A stretch of 64,000 nt of DNA from Lutimaribacter salitolerans (GCF_042677865.1 NZ_JBHUDD010000050.1:49009-113008); one strand, 5' to 3'; shown: positions 45,721 to 55,330, numbered from the stretch's first letter. A program made the numbers and translations. The notes: generated by a model not told the origin, from the letters alone.

Positions 45721-48012
45721 CTATTCCGCCACGCAATCGGCGAAATACCGGATCTCGCCGTCTTCGCCCGTCTCCTGCACCAACCCGTGAATGTCGGTTT
45801 CAAACCCCGGACATTCGCGCGCGAAGGCGCGGTTGAACTTGAGGTAATCGACGATCTTGCGGTTGAACACCTCGCCCGGGATCAGCAGGGGAATGCCCGG
45901 CGGATAGGGGGTGACAAGGCTGGTGGTGATGCGCCCCTCAAGCTGCTCGATCGGGACGCGCTGGGTCGTGCGCCGGGCGATATGGGCATAGGCGTCGCTG
46001 GGTTTCATCGCCGGGGTCAGGTCGCTCAGGTAGATCTCGGTCGACAGGATGGCCACGTCATACTTGGCGTATTGCGTGTGCACATGCTGGCACAGATCGC
46101 GCAGGCCCATCTTTTCGTAGCGCGGATGCTTGGCGCAGAATTCCGGCATCGCGCGCCACATCGGCTGGTTCTTGGCGTGATCGTCCTTGAACTGCTGCAA
46201 CGCGGTCAGCAGCGTGTTCCAGCGGCCCTTGGTGATGCCGATGGTGAACATGATGAAAAAGCTGTAAAGCCCTGTTTTTTCGACAACAACCCCATGTTCG
46301 GCAAGGTACTTCGTCACGATCGAGGCGGGGATGCCTGTGTCTTCGAACCGGCCATCCAGATTCAGGCCCGGCGTGATGATCGTTGCCTTGATCGGGTCCA
46401 GCATGTTGAACCCGGGGGCCATGTCGCCAAAGCCGTGCCAGCTGTCTTCGCCATCGGCGGGCTGCACACCATCCGCATCCGTACGCTTCAGGACCCAGTC
46501 CTTGGTGCGCCCGATCCCCTCTTCGATCAGGTCGTCCGGGCCCCAGACCTTGAACCACCAGTCGTCGTCTCCGTATTCCTCATCCACCTTGCGCATGGCG
46601 CGGCGGAAATCCAGCGCCTCTTCGATGCTTTCCTCGACCAGCGCGGTGCCGCCCGGCGGCTCCATCATCGCCGCCGCCACATCGCAGCTTGCAATGATGC
46701 TGTATTGCGGGCTGGTCGAGATGTGCATCAGATACGCCTCGTTGAACAGGTGCCGGTCCAGCGGCGTGTCCTGGCTGTCCTGCACCAGAACGTGGCTGGC
46801 CTGACTGATCCCGGCCAGCAGCTTGTGGATGGACTGGGTGGCATAGGTGACCGAATGCCTGGGCCGCTCGCGCTTGCGCCCCATCGAGTGGAAATCGGCG
46901 TAGAAGGGGTGAAACGCTGCGTGCGGCAGCCACGCCTCGTCGAAATTCAGGTTGTCGACATAGCCGTCGAGCAGGCCCTTGATCGTCTCGGTGTTGTACA
47001 ACACGCCATCGTATGTCGATTGCGTCAGCGTCATGATGCGCGGCTTGACCGTGTCGGCATCGACGCCCGCCAGCAGCGGATTGGCGCGGATCTTGGCCTT
47101 GATCGCATCGACCTCGAAGGCGCTTTGCTGGATCGGGCCGATGATGCCCCAATGGTTGCGCGTGGGTTTCAGGAACACGGGCACCGCGCCGGTCATGATG
47201 ATGCTGTGCAGGATGGATTTGTGGCAGTTGCGGTCCACCACAACCACGTCATCGGGGGCGACCGTATGGTGCCAGACCATCTTGTTGCTGGTCGATGTGC
47301 CGTTGGTCACGAAAAAGCAGTGATCGGCGTTGAAGATGCGCGCCGCGTTGCGTTCGCTTGCCCCAATGGCACCGTTGTGGTCCAGCAACTGCCCCAGCTC
47401 CTCGACCGAGTTGCAGACATCTGCGCGCAGCATGTTTTCACCGTAGAACTGGTGATACATCTGCCCGATCGGACTTTTGAGGAACGCGACACCGCCGGAA
47501 TGTCCCGGGCAGTGCCAAGAATACGAGCCGTCCTCGGCGTAATCCAGCAGCGCCTTGAAAAACGGCGGCTGGATGCCTTCAAGATAGGATTTCGCCTCGC
47601 GGATGATGTGCTTGGCGACGAACTCGGGCGTATCCTCGAACATGTGGATGAAGCCGTGCAATTCGCGCAGGATGTCGTTGGGCAGGTGGCGGCTGGTCTT
47701 GGTCTCGCCGTAGACATAGATCGGCACATCCTCGTTCTTCCAGCGGACTTCCTCGATGAAGCTGCGCAGGTTCAGGACCGCCGGGTCAAGGTCGGGGCCG
47801 GGGCTGAATTCCTCGTCGTCGATGGACAGCACAAAGGCGCTGGCGCGCGACTGCTGCTGCGCGAATTTCGACAGATCGCCATAGCTGGTGACGCCCAGAA
47901 CCTCGAACCCTTCCTTTTCGATCGCTTCGGCCATCGCACGGATGCCAAGCCCGGACGAGTTTTCGGACCGGAAATCTTCGTCGATGATGATGATGGGGAA
48001 GCGGAATTTCAT
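45721..48012 (-). CDS. Orn/Lys/Arg decarboxylase, PLP-dependent
   Basis: A 763-residue fold-type I basic amino acid decarboxylase. It has the N-terminal wing domain (FPIIIIDEDFRSENSSGLGIR), the PLP domain with HCPGHSGGVAF, the FVTNGTSTSNKM phosphate loop, and the PLP lysine in SIHKLLAGISQASH. A C-terminal domain ends in YPPGIPLLIPGE and a short tail. It makes cadaverine, putrescine or agmatine; the exact substrate is not decided by sequence here. GAGG lies eight bases before the ATG. Confidence 0.93.
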   Translation of the reverse strand: MKFRFPIIIIDEDFRSENSSGLGIRAMAEAIEKEGFEVLGVTSYGDLSKFAQQQSRASAFVLSIDDEEFSPGPDLDPAVLNLRSFIEEVRWKNEDVPIYVYGETKTSRHLPNDILRELHGFIHMFEDTPEFVAKHIIREAKSYLEGIQPPFFKALLDYAEDGSYSWHCPGHSGGVAFLKSPIGQMYHQFYGENMLRADVCNSVEELGQLLDHNGAIGASERNAARIFNADHCFFVTNGTSTSNKMVWHHTVAPDDVVVVDRNCHKSILHSIIMTGAVPVFLKPTRNHWGIIGPIQQSAFEVDAIKAKIRANPLLAGVDADTVKPRIMTLTQSTYDGVLYNTETIKGLLDGYVDNLNFDEAWLPHAAFHPFYADFHSMGRKRERPRHSVTYATQSIHKLLAGISQASHVLVQDSQDTPLDRHLFNEAYLMHISTSPQYSIIASCDVAAAMMEPPGGTALVEESIEEALDFRRAMRKVDEEYGDDDWWFKVWGPDDLIEEGIGRTKDWVLKRTDADGVQPADGEDSWHGFGDMAPGFNMLDPIKATIITPGLNLDGRFEDTGIPASIVTKYLAEHGVVVEKTGLYSFFIMFTIGITKGRWNTLLTALQQFKDDHAKNQPMWRAMPEFCAKHPRYEKMGLRDLCQHVHTQYAKYDVAILSTEIYLSDLTPAMKPSDAYAHIARRTTQRVPIEQLEGRITTSLVTPYPPGIPLLIPGEVFNRKIVDYLKFNRAFARECPGFETDIHGLVQETGEDGEIRYFADCVAE

Positions 48013-48158
48013 GGATGTGACCTCGGGGGCGCTGTGGACGTGGAACGCACAGGGCGGATTGTGTTGCGACGCGGCCCGCGTTCTGTGCCGCCGCATCAGC
48101 CCGAGTGTGTTTCCGTTACGGGGCGCGCCGTCAAGGGCAGAGATCAGCTGCGCATCAA

Positions 48159-48188
48159 GGGCCTGCACCCATCACAGGATGCAGGCCC
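48159..48188 (-). terminator. hairpin downstream of the aldehyde dehydrogenase gene
   Basis: A perfect 9-bp stem (GGGCCTGCA / TGCAGGCCC) with a 12-base loop, about 50 bases past the stop. The following T-run is weak. Confidence 0.45.
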
Positions 48189-48239
48189 AAAGGGCGACCG
48201 GGTCGCGGGCAGCTCTGAAGTATGACGTTCAAGTCCCTG

Positions 48240-49616
48240 TCAGGGCAGAAAAATCGCCTTGACGTTGACAAACTCCTTCATGCCGAACCCGCCGTGTTCG
48301 CGCCCGTAACCGGAGTCCTTGACCCCGCCAAAGGGCATGTTGGGATCGGCCGCTCCAAAAGAATTGATGCGGACCATGCCGGTGTCGAAATGATCGCGCG
48401 CCAGCCTCAGGGCGTGTTCCTCGTCCTTGCAGAAGATCCCGCCACCAAGGCCATAGCGGCTTTCATTGGCCAGACGCATGGCGTCCTCGTCATCCTTGGC
48501 GCGGATGATGGACGCGACCGGGCCAAAGATCTCGTCATCATAGGCCGGCATTCCGGGTGCAAGATCGGCCAGCACCGTGGCCGGGTAATAGGCACCCTCA
48601 CGATCCGCCGCTTCGCCACCGCACAGGATCCTGGCTCCCTTGGCGACGCTGGCGGCCACCTGGTCTTTGACCGTATCCAACTGATCCTTGCTGGACAGCG
48701 GGCCAAGCTGCACATCGTCATCGGTGGGATCGCCCATGGTGATCTTCTGCATTTGCGCGACATAGGCCTCGACAAAGGCATCATGGACCTTGTCGGTCAC
48801 GATGAAGCGTTTGGCCGAAACGCAGGTTTGGCCGTTGTTGTACAACCTCCCCATGACCGAGAATTTCACCGCCGTCTCGATGTCGGCATCCTCCAGCACA
48901 AGGTAGGCGTCATTCGATCCCAGTTCGAGAACGGTCTTTTTAAGCGCCTTGGCTGCCGTGGCCCCGATATGCCGACCGGCGTCATCGCTGCCCGTCATCG
49001 TCACGCCGCGCACCAAGGGGTGCGTGATCAGCGCGTCGCTGGTGTCGTGACCGATCACGATGACCTGAAACAGGTCTTTCGGCAGACCCGCCTCGATGCA
49101 CAACTCGCGCAGGCGCAGGCCCGACCCGGTGCAGATGCTTGCGTGTTTCAGAACGCAACCGTTGCCCGCCATCAGGTTGGCGGCCAGCACGCGGATCGGC
49201 TGATACAGCGGGAAATTCCAAGGCTGGATCGAGTAGATCACGCCGATCGGCTGATAGGTGACAACGCCGCGCTTGGCCTCGGGGCCGTGGGTGCGTTTCT
49301 CATCGGCCAGCGCATCGGGGCCGGTCTGGGCCGTATAATCAAGGATCGCGGCACAGATTTCGACCTCGGTCTGCCCGTCTTTCAGCAGCTTGCCGGTCTC
49401 GCGCGTCATCAGCGCGGCCAGCTCATCGGCATTGTCGCGCAGCTTTTGCGCGATCTTCGTCAGATAGGGCGCGCGTTCCTGATGGCTCAGCTTGCGCCAT
49501 TCCAGAAACGCGGCATGGCAGGCTTCCACCCGGTCGGTGGCCTGTTGCTGTGTCATGACATCATAAGATTGCAGGTCTTCGCCGGTTGCCGGATTGATGG
49601 TCGTGATCTTGGACAT
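48240..49616 (-). CDS. NAD(P)-dependent aldehyde dehydrogenase (succinate-semialdehyde type)
   Basis: A 458-residue ALDH. Key elements are IQPWNFPLYQP, the Glu general base in LELGSNDAYLVL, the catalytic Cys in NNGQTCVSAKRFIV, and the PFGGVKDSGYGREHG C-terminal block. It resembles SSADH/GabD-like enzymes and could act on 4-aminobutanal-derived aldehydes from the neighbouring decarboxylase route, which is inference. Start MSKITTINP at 49616; GAAGGAGCC lies upstream. Divergent from the SDR gene. Confidence 0.92.
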   Translation of the reverse strand: MSKITTINPATGEDLQSYDVMTQQQATDRVEACHAAFLEWRKLSHQERAPYLTKIAQKLRDNADELAALMTRETGKLLKDGQTEVEICAAILDYTAQTGPDALADEKRTHGPEAKRGVVTYQPIGVIYSIQPWNFPLYQPIRVLAANLMAGNGCVLKHASICTGSGLRLRELCIEAGLPKDLFQVIVIGHDTSDALITHPLVRGVTMTGSDDAGRHIGATAAKALKKTVLELGSNDAYLVLEDADIETAVKFSVMGRLYNNGQTCVSAKRFIVTDKVHDAFVEAYVAQMQKITMGDPTDDDVQLGPLSSKDQLDTVKDQVAASVAKGARILCGGEAADREGAYYPATVLADLAPGMPAYDDEIFGPVASIIRAKDDEDAMRLANESRYGLGGGIFCKDEEHALRLARDHFDTGMVRINSFGAADPNMPFGGVKDSGYGREHGGFGMKEFVNVKAIFLP

Positions 49617-49798
49617 TGTGGCTCCTTCTGGGTCTGGCAGGGCAACGCGTGGGCGGGTCATTCGTTCCCTACCCGCATATGTCGGCGGTGTTGGCCGCGG
49701 GGCACTGCGGGGGGGCACGATTGAAAAGCGGTCGGGATGCAACCAAAGTGGCTGCGGATCGTTGTTCCGTCAGCAACCTGACAAAGGAGAGTTCAGAC

Positions 49799-50473
49799 AT
49801 GAGCACCAAGGCACTTTTCATCACCGGCGCCTCCAGCGGCATCGGCGCGGCCACGGCCCGTCTGGCGGTTGCGAAGGGCTGGCATGTCGGGCTGTTCGCG
49901 CGGTCCAAGGACAAGCTTGAGGCGCTGGCCGACGAGTTGGGTGACAAGGCGGTCGTCCTGCCGGGTGACGTCACGAAGCTGGAGGATATCAAGTCCGCGA
50001 TTGCGGACTTTGTCGCCAAGACCGGCGGGCTTGATGCTGCTTTCGCCAATGCCGGCATGGGGCTTTCGGCGGCCGGCACCGACGCGGGCGATCCCGAGGA
50101 GTGGGAGCAGATGGTGAGCGTTAACATACTGGGCGTTCTGTGGACCGCCAAGGCCGCGATGCCGCACCTGAAAGAGCGCGCCGGGCATCTTTTGCTGACC
50201 GGGTCCGCCGCAGGCCGGCGCCATATCTCGGGCTCGGTCTATGGCGCGTCCAAGTGGTTCGTGCACGGCTATGGCGGCAACCTTTCCGAAGAAATGAAAG
50301 AGTTCGGTGGGCGCTGCACCATCATCGCGCCGGGCATGGTTGATACGCCGTTCTTTGACGAACCCAAGCCGGACAAGCTGCAACCCGACGACGTGGCGCG
50401 GGCGGCGGTCTACGCCCTCGAGTCCGACCCGCGTTGTGCCGTGAATGAAATCTTCCTGATGCCGACACAATGA
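49799..50473 (+). CDS. SDR family oxidoreductase
   Basis: A 224-residue short-chain dehydrogenase with TGASSGIG near residue 9, NAGMG, a catalytic Ser (LLTGSAAG) and YGASK. The substrate is unknown. AAAGGAGA precedes the ATG at an ordinary distance. The G-x3-G-x-G motif differs from the FabG sequence elsewhere in the window, so it is not a FabG duplicate. Confidence 0.9.
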   Translation: MSTKALFITGASSGIGAATARLAVAKGWHVGLFARSKDKLEALADELGDKAVVLPGDVTKLEDIKSAIADFVAKTGGLDAAFANAGMGLSAAGTDAGDPEEWEQMVSVNILGVLWTAKAAMPHLKERAGHLLLTGSAAGRRHISGSVYGASKWFVHGYGGNLSEEMKEFGGRCTIIAPGMVDTPFFDEPKPDKLQPDDVARAAVYALESDPRCAVNEIFLMPTQ

Positions 50474-50612
50474 GCGCGCGCCGGGCCACGCGGCAGGCCC
50501 GGACCTGGCAGGAAAAGTCGGAACAGCCCGTCAGCTTTCCAACCCCCCGCGCGCCAGACGATTAAGGGTTGATCCCCCAAGCCGCGCAGCCTAGAACGGC
50601 GCAAATTTCTTC

Positions 50613-50633
50613 AGGCCGCCATCCGGGCGGCCT
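50613..50633 (+). other. hairpin in the trigger factor leader
   Basis: AGGCCGCC (50613-50620) pairs with GGCGGCCT (50626-50633) across a five-base loop, ending 22 bases before the tig start. It could terminate the SDR transcript or lie in the tig 5' UTR. No T-run follows. Confidence 0.35.
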
Positions 50634-50655
50634 GTCATCTTATGCGAGGAAAATA

Positions 50656-51990
50656 ATGCAAGTCACCGAAACCCTGAATGACGGCCTCAAGCGCGGGTAC
50701 GAGATCACCGTGACCGCCGCCGAACTGGATGCCAAGGTCCACGAAAAGCTGGTCGATGCCCAGCCCGAGATCGAGATGAAGGGCTTTCGCAAGGGCAAGG
50801 TGCCTATGGCACTGCTGAAAAAGCAATTCGGCCAGCGTCTGCTGGGCGAGGCCATGCAAGAGGCCGTCGATGGCGCCATGTCCGAACATTTCGAAACCAC
50901 CGGCGATCGCCCCGCGATGCAGCCCGGCGTCGAGATGGTCGAGGGTGAATCCTGGAAAGAAGGCGATGACGTCAAGGTCAACCTGACCTACGAGGCGCTG
51001 CCCGACATCCCCGAGACCGACCTGAGCGGGATCGAGCTGGAGCGGATGGTCGTCAAGGCCGAAGACAGCGCCGTGACCGAAGCTCTGCAAAGCCTGGCCG
51101 ACAACGCCAAGGATTTCGAGGCCCGCGCCGAAGGCGAAGCCGCGCAGGACGGCGATCAGGTCGTGATCGATTTCGTCGGCAAGGTCGATGGCGAGGCATT
51201 CGAAGGCGGCGCGGCCGAGGATTACCCGCTGGTGATCGGCTCGGGTTCGTTCATCCCCGGCTTCGAAGAGCAGCTGGTCGGCGTCAAGGCTGGCGACGAA
51301 AAGAACGTCGAAGTGTCTTTCCCCGATGATTACGGTGCCGAGAACCTCAAGGGCAAGGCCGCCGTGTTCGAATGCGTCATCAAGGAGGTCAAGGCCCCCA
51401 AGGCAGCCGAGATCGACGACGAGCTGGCCAAGAAATACGGGGCCGAGGATCTGGAGGCGCTGAAGGCGCAGATCTCGGAGCGGCTTGAGGCCGAATACGC
51501 CGGTGCCGCCCGCGCGGTGATCAAGCGCGCGCTGCTGGACAAGCTGGATGATGCGGTGAAATTCGATCTGCCCCCCAGCCTGGTCGAGGCCGAGGCCAAG
51601 CAGATCGCGCATCAGCTGTGGCATGAGGAAAACCCCGAGGTCGAAGGCCATGACCATGCGCCCGTCGAGCCCACGGAAGAGCACAATCGCCTGGCCGAGC
51701 GCCGCGTGCGTCTGGGCCTGCTGCTGGCCGAGATCGGTCGCAAGGCCGAGATCGAGGTCACCGATGCCGAGATGACCCAGGCGATCATGGCGCAGGCGCG
51801 CCAGTATCCGGGGCAGGAGCGTCAGTTCTTCGAATTCATCCAGCAGAACCAGCAGATGCAGCAGCAGCTGCGCGCGCCCATCTTCGAAGACAAGGTGGTC
51901 GATCACGTGCTCGAGCAGACCAACGTGACCGAGAAAGAGGTCACCAGGGACGATCTGGAAAAGGCCATCGAGGCGCTGGACGAAGAATGA
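50656..51990 (+). CDS. tig: trigger factor
   Basis: A 444-residue ribosome-associated chaperone. The N-terminal ribosome-binding signature GFRKGKVP is present, followed by an FKBP-type PPIase domain (around 160-245, DQVVIDFVGKVDGE) and the long helical C-terminal domain. It binds nascent chains at the tunnel exit near L23. GCGAGGAA precedes the ATG. A strong terminator follows at 52017. Confidence 0.97.
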   Translation: MQVTETLNDGLKRGYEITVTAAELDAKVHEKLVDAQPEIEMKGFRKGKVPMALLKKQFGQRLLGEAMQEAVDGAMSEHFETTGDRPAMQPGVEMVEGESWKEGDDVKVNLTYEALPDIPETDLSGIELERMVVKAEDSAVTEALQSLADNAKDFEARAEGEAAQDGDQVVIDFVGKVDGEAFEGGAAEDYPLVIGSGSFIPGFEEQLVGVKAGDEKNVEVSFPDDYGAENLKGKAAVFECVIKEVKAPKAAEIDDELAKKYGAEDLEALKAQISERLEAEYAGAARAVIKRALLDKLDDAVKFDLPPSLVEAEAKQIAHQLWHEENPEVEGHDHAPVEPTEEHNRLAERRVRLGLLLAEIGRKAEIEVTDAEMTQAIMAQARQYPGQERQFFEFIQQNQQMQQQLRAPIFEDKVVDHVLEQTNVTEKEVTRDDLEKAIEALDEE

Positions 51991-52016
51991 TCGCTGTCTG
52001 AACGGATTGCGTATCG

Positions 52017-52043
52017 GGCCGCCCCAACCGGGGCGGCCTTTTT
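52017..52043 (+). terminator. intrinsic terminator downstream of tig
   Basis: A 9-bp stem (GGCCGCCCC / GGGGCGGCC) with an AACC loop, followed by five T on the plus strand. Confidence 0.9.
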
Positions 52044-52119
52044 CGTTTGCGCCCGGACGTCAGGGTTGACGCATGGGCATCGGGCACCGACCGTGCAGCA
52101 AACTGCAACGGAGGCCCGC

Positions 52120-52536
52120 ATGACCCATACATCCTTTACCCCGGACGCATTCCGCGCGTTTCGCGCCGATGACCGGCCCGGTCCGATCCACATGCTGAAC
52201 CTGATCAAATTGCGCGAGCAGGCAGAGTATCCGGATGGCCGCGTGGCGACGGGGGCCGAGGCCTATGCCGCCTATGGTCGCGACAGCGCGCCGGTGTTCC
52301 AGCGGCTGGGCGGGCGGATCGTGTGGCGCGGACGGATGGAGCAGATGCTGATCGGTCCGGGGGACGAGGCGTGGGATCTGTGCTTCATCGCCGAATACCC
52401 CGGCCCGGATGCCTTTGCCGCGATGATCAAGGATCCCGAGTATCGCCGCGCGATGGAGCATCGGCAGGCCGCCGTGGCCGACAGCCGCCTTGTGCGCATG
52501 GCCCCGCTGGACACCGGCGGAAACTTTGGCGAGTAG
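52120..52536 (+). CDS. DUF1330 family protein
   Basis: A 138-residue ferredoxin-like-fold protein of the DUF1330 type: IHMLNLIKLREQAEYPDGR, the EAYAAYGRDSAPVFQRLGGRIVWRG segment (cited in part) and EYPGPDAFAAMIKDPEYR. Function unknown. GGAGG lies five bases before the ATG at 52120; the frame extends upstream without similarity. It converges with rplI. Confidence 0.88.
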   Translation: MTHTSFTPDAFRAFRADDRPGPIHMLNLIKLREQAEYPDGRVATGAEAYAAYGRDSAPVFQRLGGRIVWRGRMEQMLIGPGDEAWDLCFIAEYPGPDAFAAMIKDPEYRRAMEHRQAAVADSRLVRMAPLDTGGNFGE

Positions 52537-52548
52537 CCTCCGCGCATG

Positions 52549-52580
52549 AAAAAAGCCGCCCGGAGCATCCCCCGGGCGGC
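52549..52580 (-). terminator. intrinsic terminator of the rpsF-rpsR-rplI operon
   Basis: A 9-bp stem (GCCGCCCGG at 52555-52563 with CCGGGCGGC at 52572-52580) followed on the minus strand by six T. It lies about 25 bases past the rplI stop. Confidence 0.9.
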
Positions 52581-52603
52581 CTTGAATGACACCAAACTGT
52601 CGT

Positions 52604-53221
52604 TCAGCGGTCTTCGTCGTCGCTCGCGGCGCGGGCCACGGGCTCCAGATCGTCGTCGTCATCGGCGGCGCTGCCGATATCGTCGAACAGTTCCGCGATC
52701 TCGTATTCTGCTGCGGCCTCTTCTTCGGCGGCGGCATCCTGGATCGATTTGCCCGACGCCTGCAACTCGGCCTCTTCGGGCGAGCGTGCGACGTTCAGCA
52801 TCATGGTGACCATGACCTCGGGGTGCAGGTGCACCTCGACCTCGTGCAGACCCAGTTCCTTGATCGGCGCGCGGATGATCACCTGTTTGCGATCGATGGT
52901 GAAGCCTTCTTCGGTGGCGACGTTCGATGCGTCACGGGTGGTGACCGAGCCATAAAGGCTGCCGCCGTCCGATGCCTGGCGAATCACGATGAACGTCTGA
53001 CCGTCCAGCTTTTCGCCAAGGGCCTCGGCCTCCTTGCGGGTTTCAAGATTGTTCGCCTCAAGCTGCGCCTTCTGCGCCTCGAAAGACTTGATGTTGTCCT
53101 CGGAGGCGACCAGCGCCTTCTTCTGCAACAGCAGGTAGTTGCGCGCAAAGCCGGGTTTGACGTCGACGACGTCGCCCATCTGGCCCAGCTTGGCCACGCG
53201 TTCCAGCAGGATAACTTGCAT
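52604..53221 (-). CDS. rplI: 50S ribosomal protein L9
   Basis: A 205-residue L9. The N-terminal domain (MQVILLERVAKLGQMGDVVDVKPGFARNYLL, cited in part) and the connecting helix are normal. The protein is about 55 residues longer than E. coli L9, with a C-terminal tail that is strongly acidic (IGSAADDDDDLEPVARAASDDEDR). It is the last gene of the rpsF-rpsR-rplI operon. Confidence 0.97.
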   Translation of the reverse strand: MQVILLERVAKLGQMGDVVDVKPGFARNYLLLQKKALVASEDNIKSFEAQKAQLEANNLETRKEAEALGEKLDGQTFIVIRQASDGGSLYGSVTTRDASNVATEEGFTIDRKQVIIRAPIKELGLHEVEVHLHPEVMVTMMLNVARSPEEAELQASGKSIQDAAAEEEAAAEYEIAELFDDIGSAADDDDDLEPVARAASDDEDR

Positions 53222-53231
53222 TGCTCTCTCC

Positions 53232-53459
53232 TTACTTCACGGCGTAGGGCAGCAGGGCCAGGAACCGCGCGCGCTTGATCGCACGGGCCAGTTCACGCTG
53301 CTTTTTCTGGGAAACGGCGGTGATGCGCGACGGCACGATCTTGCCGCGCTCGCTGACATAGCGCTGCAGCAGGCGGGTGTCTTTGTAGTCGATCGCCGGT
53401 GCGTTGTCGCCCGAGAAGGGGCAGACCTTGCGGCGGCGGAAAAATGGTTTAGCGGCCAT
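53232..53459 (-). CDS. rpsR: 30S ribosomal protein S18
   Basis: A 75-residue S18 with the N-terminal FFRRRKVCPFSG motif and the core RYVSERGKIVPSRITAVSQK. It pairs with S6 in the 30S platform. Lies between rpsF and rplI with short gaps on the same strand. Confidence 0.98.
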   Translation of the reverse strand: MAAKPFFRRRKVCPFSGDNAPAIDYKDTRLLQRYVSERGKIVPSRITAVSQKKQRELARAIKRARFLALLPYAVK

Positions 53460-53489
53460 GGGTTATGTCCTTGTTCCTGAGGCTGTTGA

Positions 53490-53888
53490 TCAACGACGTT
53501 CGCGGCGTTCGCGGCGTTCGCCGCGATCGCCACGGTCACCACGATCGCCCCGGTCACCGCGCTCTTCGCGCTTTTGCATCTGCACCGACGGGCCTTCGGA
53601 ATGCGCATCGACCTTGATGGTCAGCACGCGCATCACGTCATCATGCAGGCGCATCAGGCGCTCCATCTCCTGCACGGCCGTCGCGGGGGCGTCGGTGCGC
53701 AGAAAGGCGTAATGGCCCTTGCGGTTCTTGTTGATCTTGTAGGCCATCGTCTTGACGCCCCAGTACTCGCTGTCAACGACGGTGCCGCCGTTGTCCGCAA
53801 GAACGGTGCCAAAATGTTCGACAAGGCCCTCGGCCTGTGCGCTGGACAGATCCTGGCGCGAGATAAAGACATGCTCGTAGAGCGGCAT
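53490..53888 (-). CDS. rpsF: 30S ribosomal protein S6
   Basis: A 132-residue S6. The core (MPLYEHVFISRQDLS... to IKVDAHSEGPSV) is typical. The C-terminus is a repetitive charged tail of GDR and ERR units (residues about 109-132). It is the first gene of the operon; GGAGCAC lies before the ATG. Confidence 0.98.
   Translation of the reverse strand: MPLYEHVFISRQDLSSAQAEGLVEHFGTVLADNGGTVVDSEYWGVKTMAYKINKNRKGHYAFLRTDAPATAVQEMERLMRLHDDVMRVLTIKVDAHSEGPSVQMQKREERGDRGDRGDRGDRGERRERRERR
53493..53564 (-). repeat. tandem 9-base repeats at the rpsF 3' end
   Basis: Nine-base units of the form GGTGACCGN and CGCGAACGN repeat about eight times, coding for the (GDR)n and (ERR)n tail of S6. Slippage in this stretch would change the tail length by whole units without a frameshift. 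Confidence 0.8.
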
Positions 53889-54137
53889 GTGTGCTCCTGT
53901 TCATTTTCATGCGCATTTCATAGCAGGGCCAAACCTTTCCGCGACCCCGCACGAGAGACTGCGCCGTTTCGAAAAACCTGCGGAAAGGATGGTCGCGGAT
54001 ACACCGGATCGCCGCGCCGCGCAAGGGCGGGTGATGACCGGATGGGGCTGACCCGTCTTTTCCCCGTGTTTGCCCCATTCCTGCCGTTTTCTGCGCGCAA
54101 AGGTAGTATCAAGGTTAACACAGCGGAGGATGCTATC

Positions 54138-54629
54138 ATGGTCGCCTTGCCTTACAAGCCCGACAGCCAGCAGCTTGGTCAACTCCGGCGGTCCCAGACC
54201 GTGGGCACCGTTCTGGCCGCGTCGATGCGCTTTGCGGGCGTGGTGTTGATCCTGTCGTCACTTGGTATCTGGCTGGTACCGGCAACGTCGGGCGACGGGA
54301 TGGTCGTATTCATGAAACTTCTGGTTTCGGTCATGTCTGCCTGCGTGGGCGCGGTTCTGATCAATTGGGGCCAGACCAGCACCAGCGATGAAATCCACAT
54401 GGATACCGAGGCCCGGCAACTGGCCCATATCCAGCGCAACGGGGCAGGGATCACCCGCATCCGTGCGCGCCATGATTTCGATGATGTCGCCGATATTCGG
54501 ATGACCGATGGCAACCTGACCGTGATCGGCAAATGCGGTCTGGTGCTGGTGCAACTCCCGGTCGAAAGCTTGGAGAATCTGGATGTCATGCGCGGCGCTC
54601 TGCGCGGGGATGGCGCGCAAGCCGCCTGA
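54138..54629 (+). CDS. hypothetical membrane protein with two helices
   Basis: A 163-residue protein with two adjacent helices (about residues 28-50 and 54-75), then a soluble C-terminal part with mixed charge (TSDEIHMDTEARQLAHIQRNGAG...). I do not recognise a family. GGAGG stands nine bases before the ATG. It is divergent from the ribosomal operon and stands alone. Confidence 0.72.
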   Translation: MVALPYKPDSQQLGQLRRSQTVGTVLAASMRFAGVVLILSSLGIWLVPATSGDGMVVFMKLLVSVMSACVGAVLINWGQTSTSDEIHMDTEARQLAHIQRNGAGITRIRARHDFDDVADIRMTDGNLTVIGKCGLVLVQLPVESLENLDVMRGALRGDGAQAA

Positions 54630-54748
54630 GCGCGCAACGCTTCACAGGGCCTGTGGATTTCTGCGGAATTGTCCCCGGCGCGTCCGGGGACCATGTGTTG
54701 GGCAAGCCGTGCGACCCACGGCAGTCCGACAGCAACAAAGGAATGACC

Positions 54749-55330
54749 ATGACCCGTTTTCTGGCCGCAACCGCGCTGACCGGCGCGATGATGACCGCAA
54801 CCGCCGCCTATGCCGAGCCTGAACAGTATGTGCTGGATGCCAGCCACAGCCAGATCCTGTTCTCTTATGATCACATGGGGTTTTCGACCACATGGAACAT
54901 GTTCTCGGGCTTTGACGGCGAGATCATGTTCGATCAGGAAGACCCCGCAAACTCGTCCGTCACCGTGTCCTTTCCGGTGACAACGCTGCTGACCGGCTGG
55001 GAAGAGCGGTTCAACCACTTCATGTCCGATGATTTCTTCGGCGCGGATGAGAACGAGACCGTGACCTTTACCTCGACCGGGATCGAAGTGACCGGCGACA
55101 CTACCGCCCTGATCACGGGCGACTTCACGCTCAACGGCATCACCCAGCCCGTCACGCTGGACGCCGAGCTGACGCAGGCTGGCAGCCACCCGATCGAGAA
55201 CAAGCCCTGGGCCGGTTTCTCGGCCACCACCACGCTCAAGCGCAGCGATTTCGACATGGGCATGTTCGCCCCCGTCGTGGGTGACGAGGTCGATGTGCAG
55301 ATCTCGATCGAGGCGATGAAGGCCGAGTGA
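54749..55330 (+). CDS. YceI family periplasmic protein
   Basis: A 193-residue exported protein: signal peptide (MTRFLAATALTGAMMTATAAYA) and a YceI lipocalin-like barrel (YVLDASHSQILFSYDHMGFSTTWNMFSGFDGEI, cited in part, and the C-terminal KRSDFDMGMFAPVVGDEV). YceI proteins bind isoprenoid or lipid-like ligands. AAAGGA precedes the second ATG at six bases, so 54749 is preferred to 54743. A convergent gene 360 bases away also encodes a YceI domain. Confidence 0.93.
   Translation: MTRFLAATALTGAMMTATAAYAEPEQYVLDASHSQILFSYDHMGFSTTWNMFSGFDGEIMFDQEDPANSSVTVSFPVTTLLTGWEERFNHFMSDDFFGADENETVTFTSTGIEVTGDTTALITGDFTLNGITQPVTLDAELTQAGSHPIENKPWAGFSATTTLKRSDFDMGMFAPVVGDEVDVQISIEAMKAE

Noticed and set aside
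45685..48225. An 846-codon open frame antisense to the decarboxylase gene
   Set aside because: Composition is that of a GC-rich shadow frame; the opposite strand encodes a complete PLP enzyme with a ribosome site.
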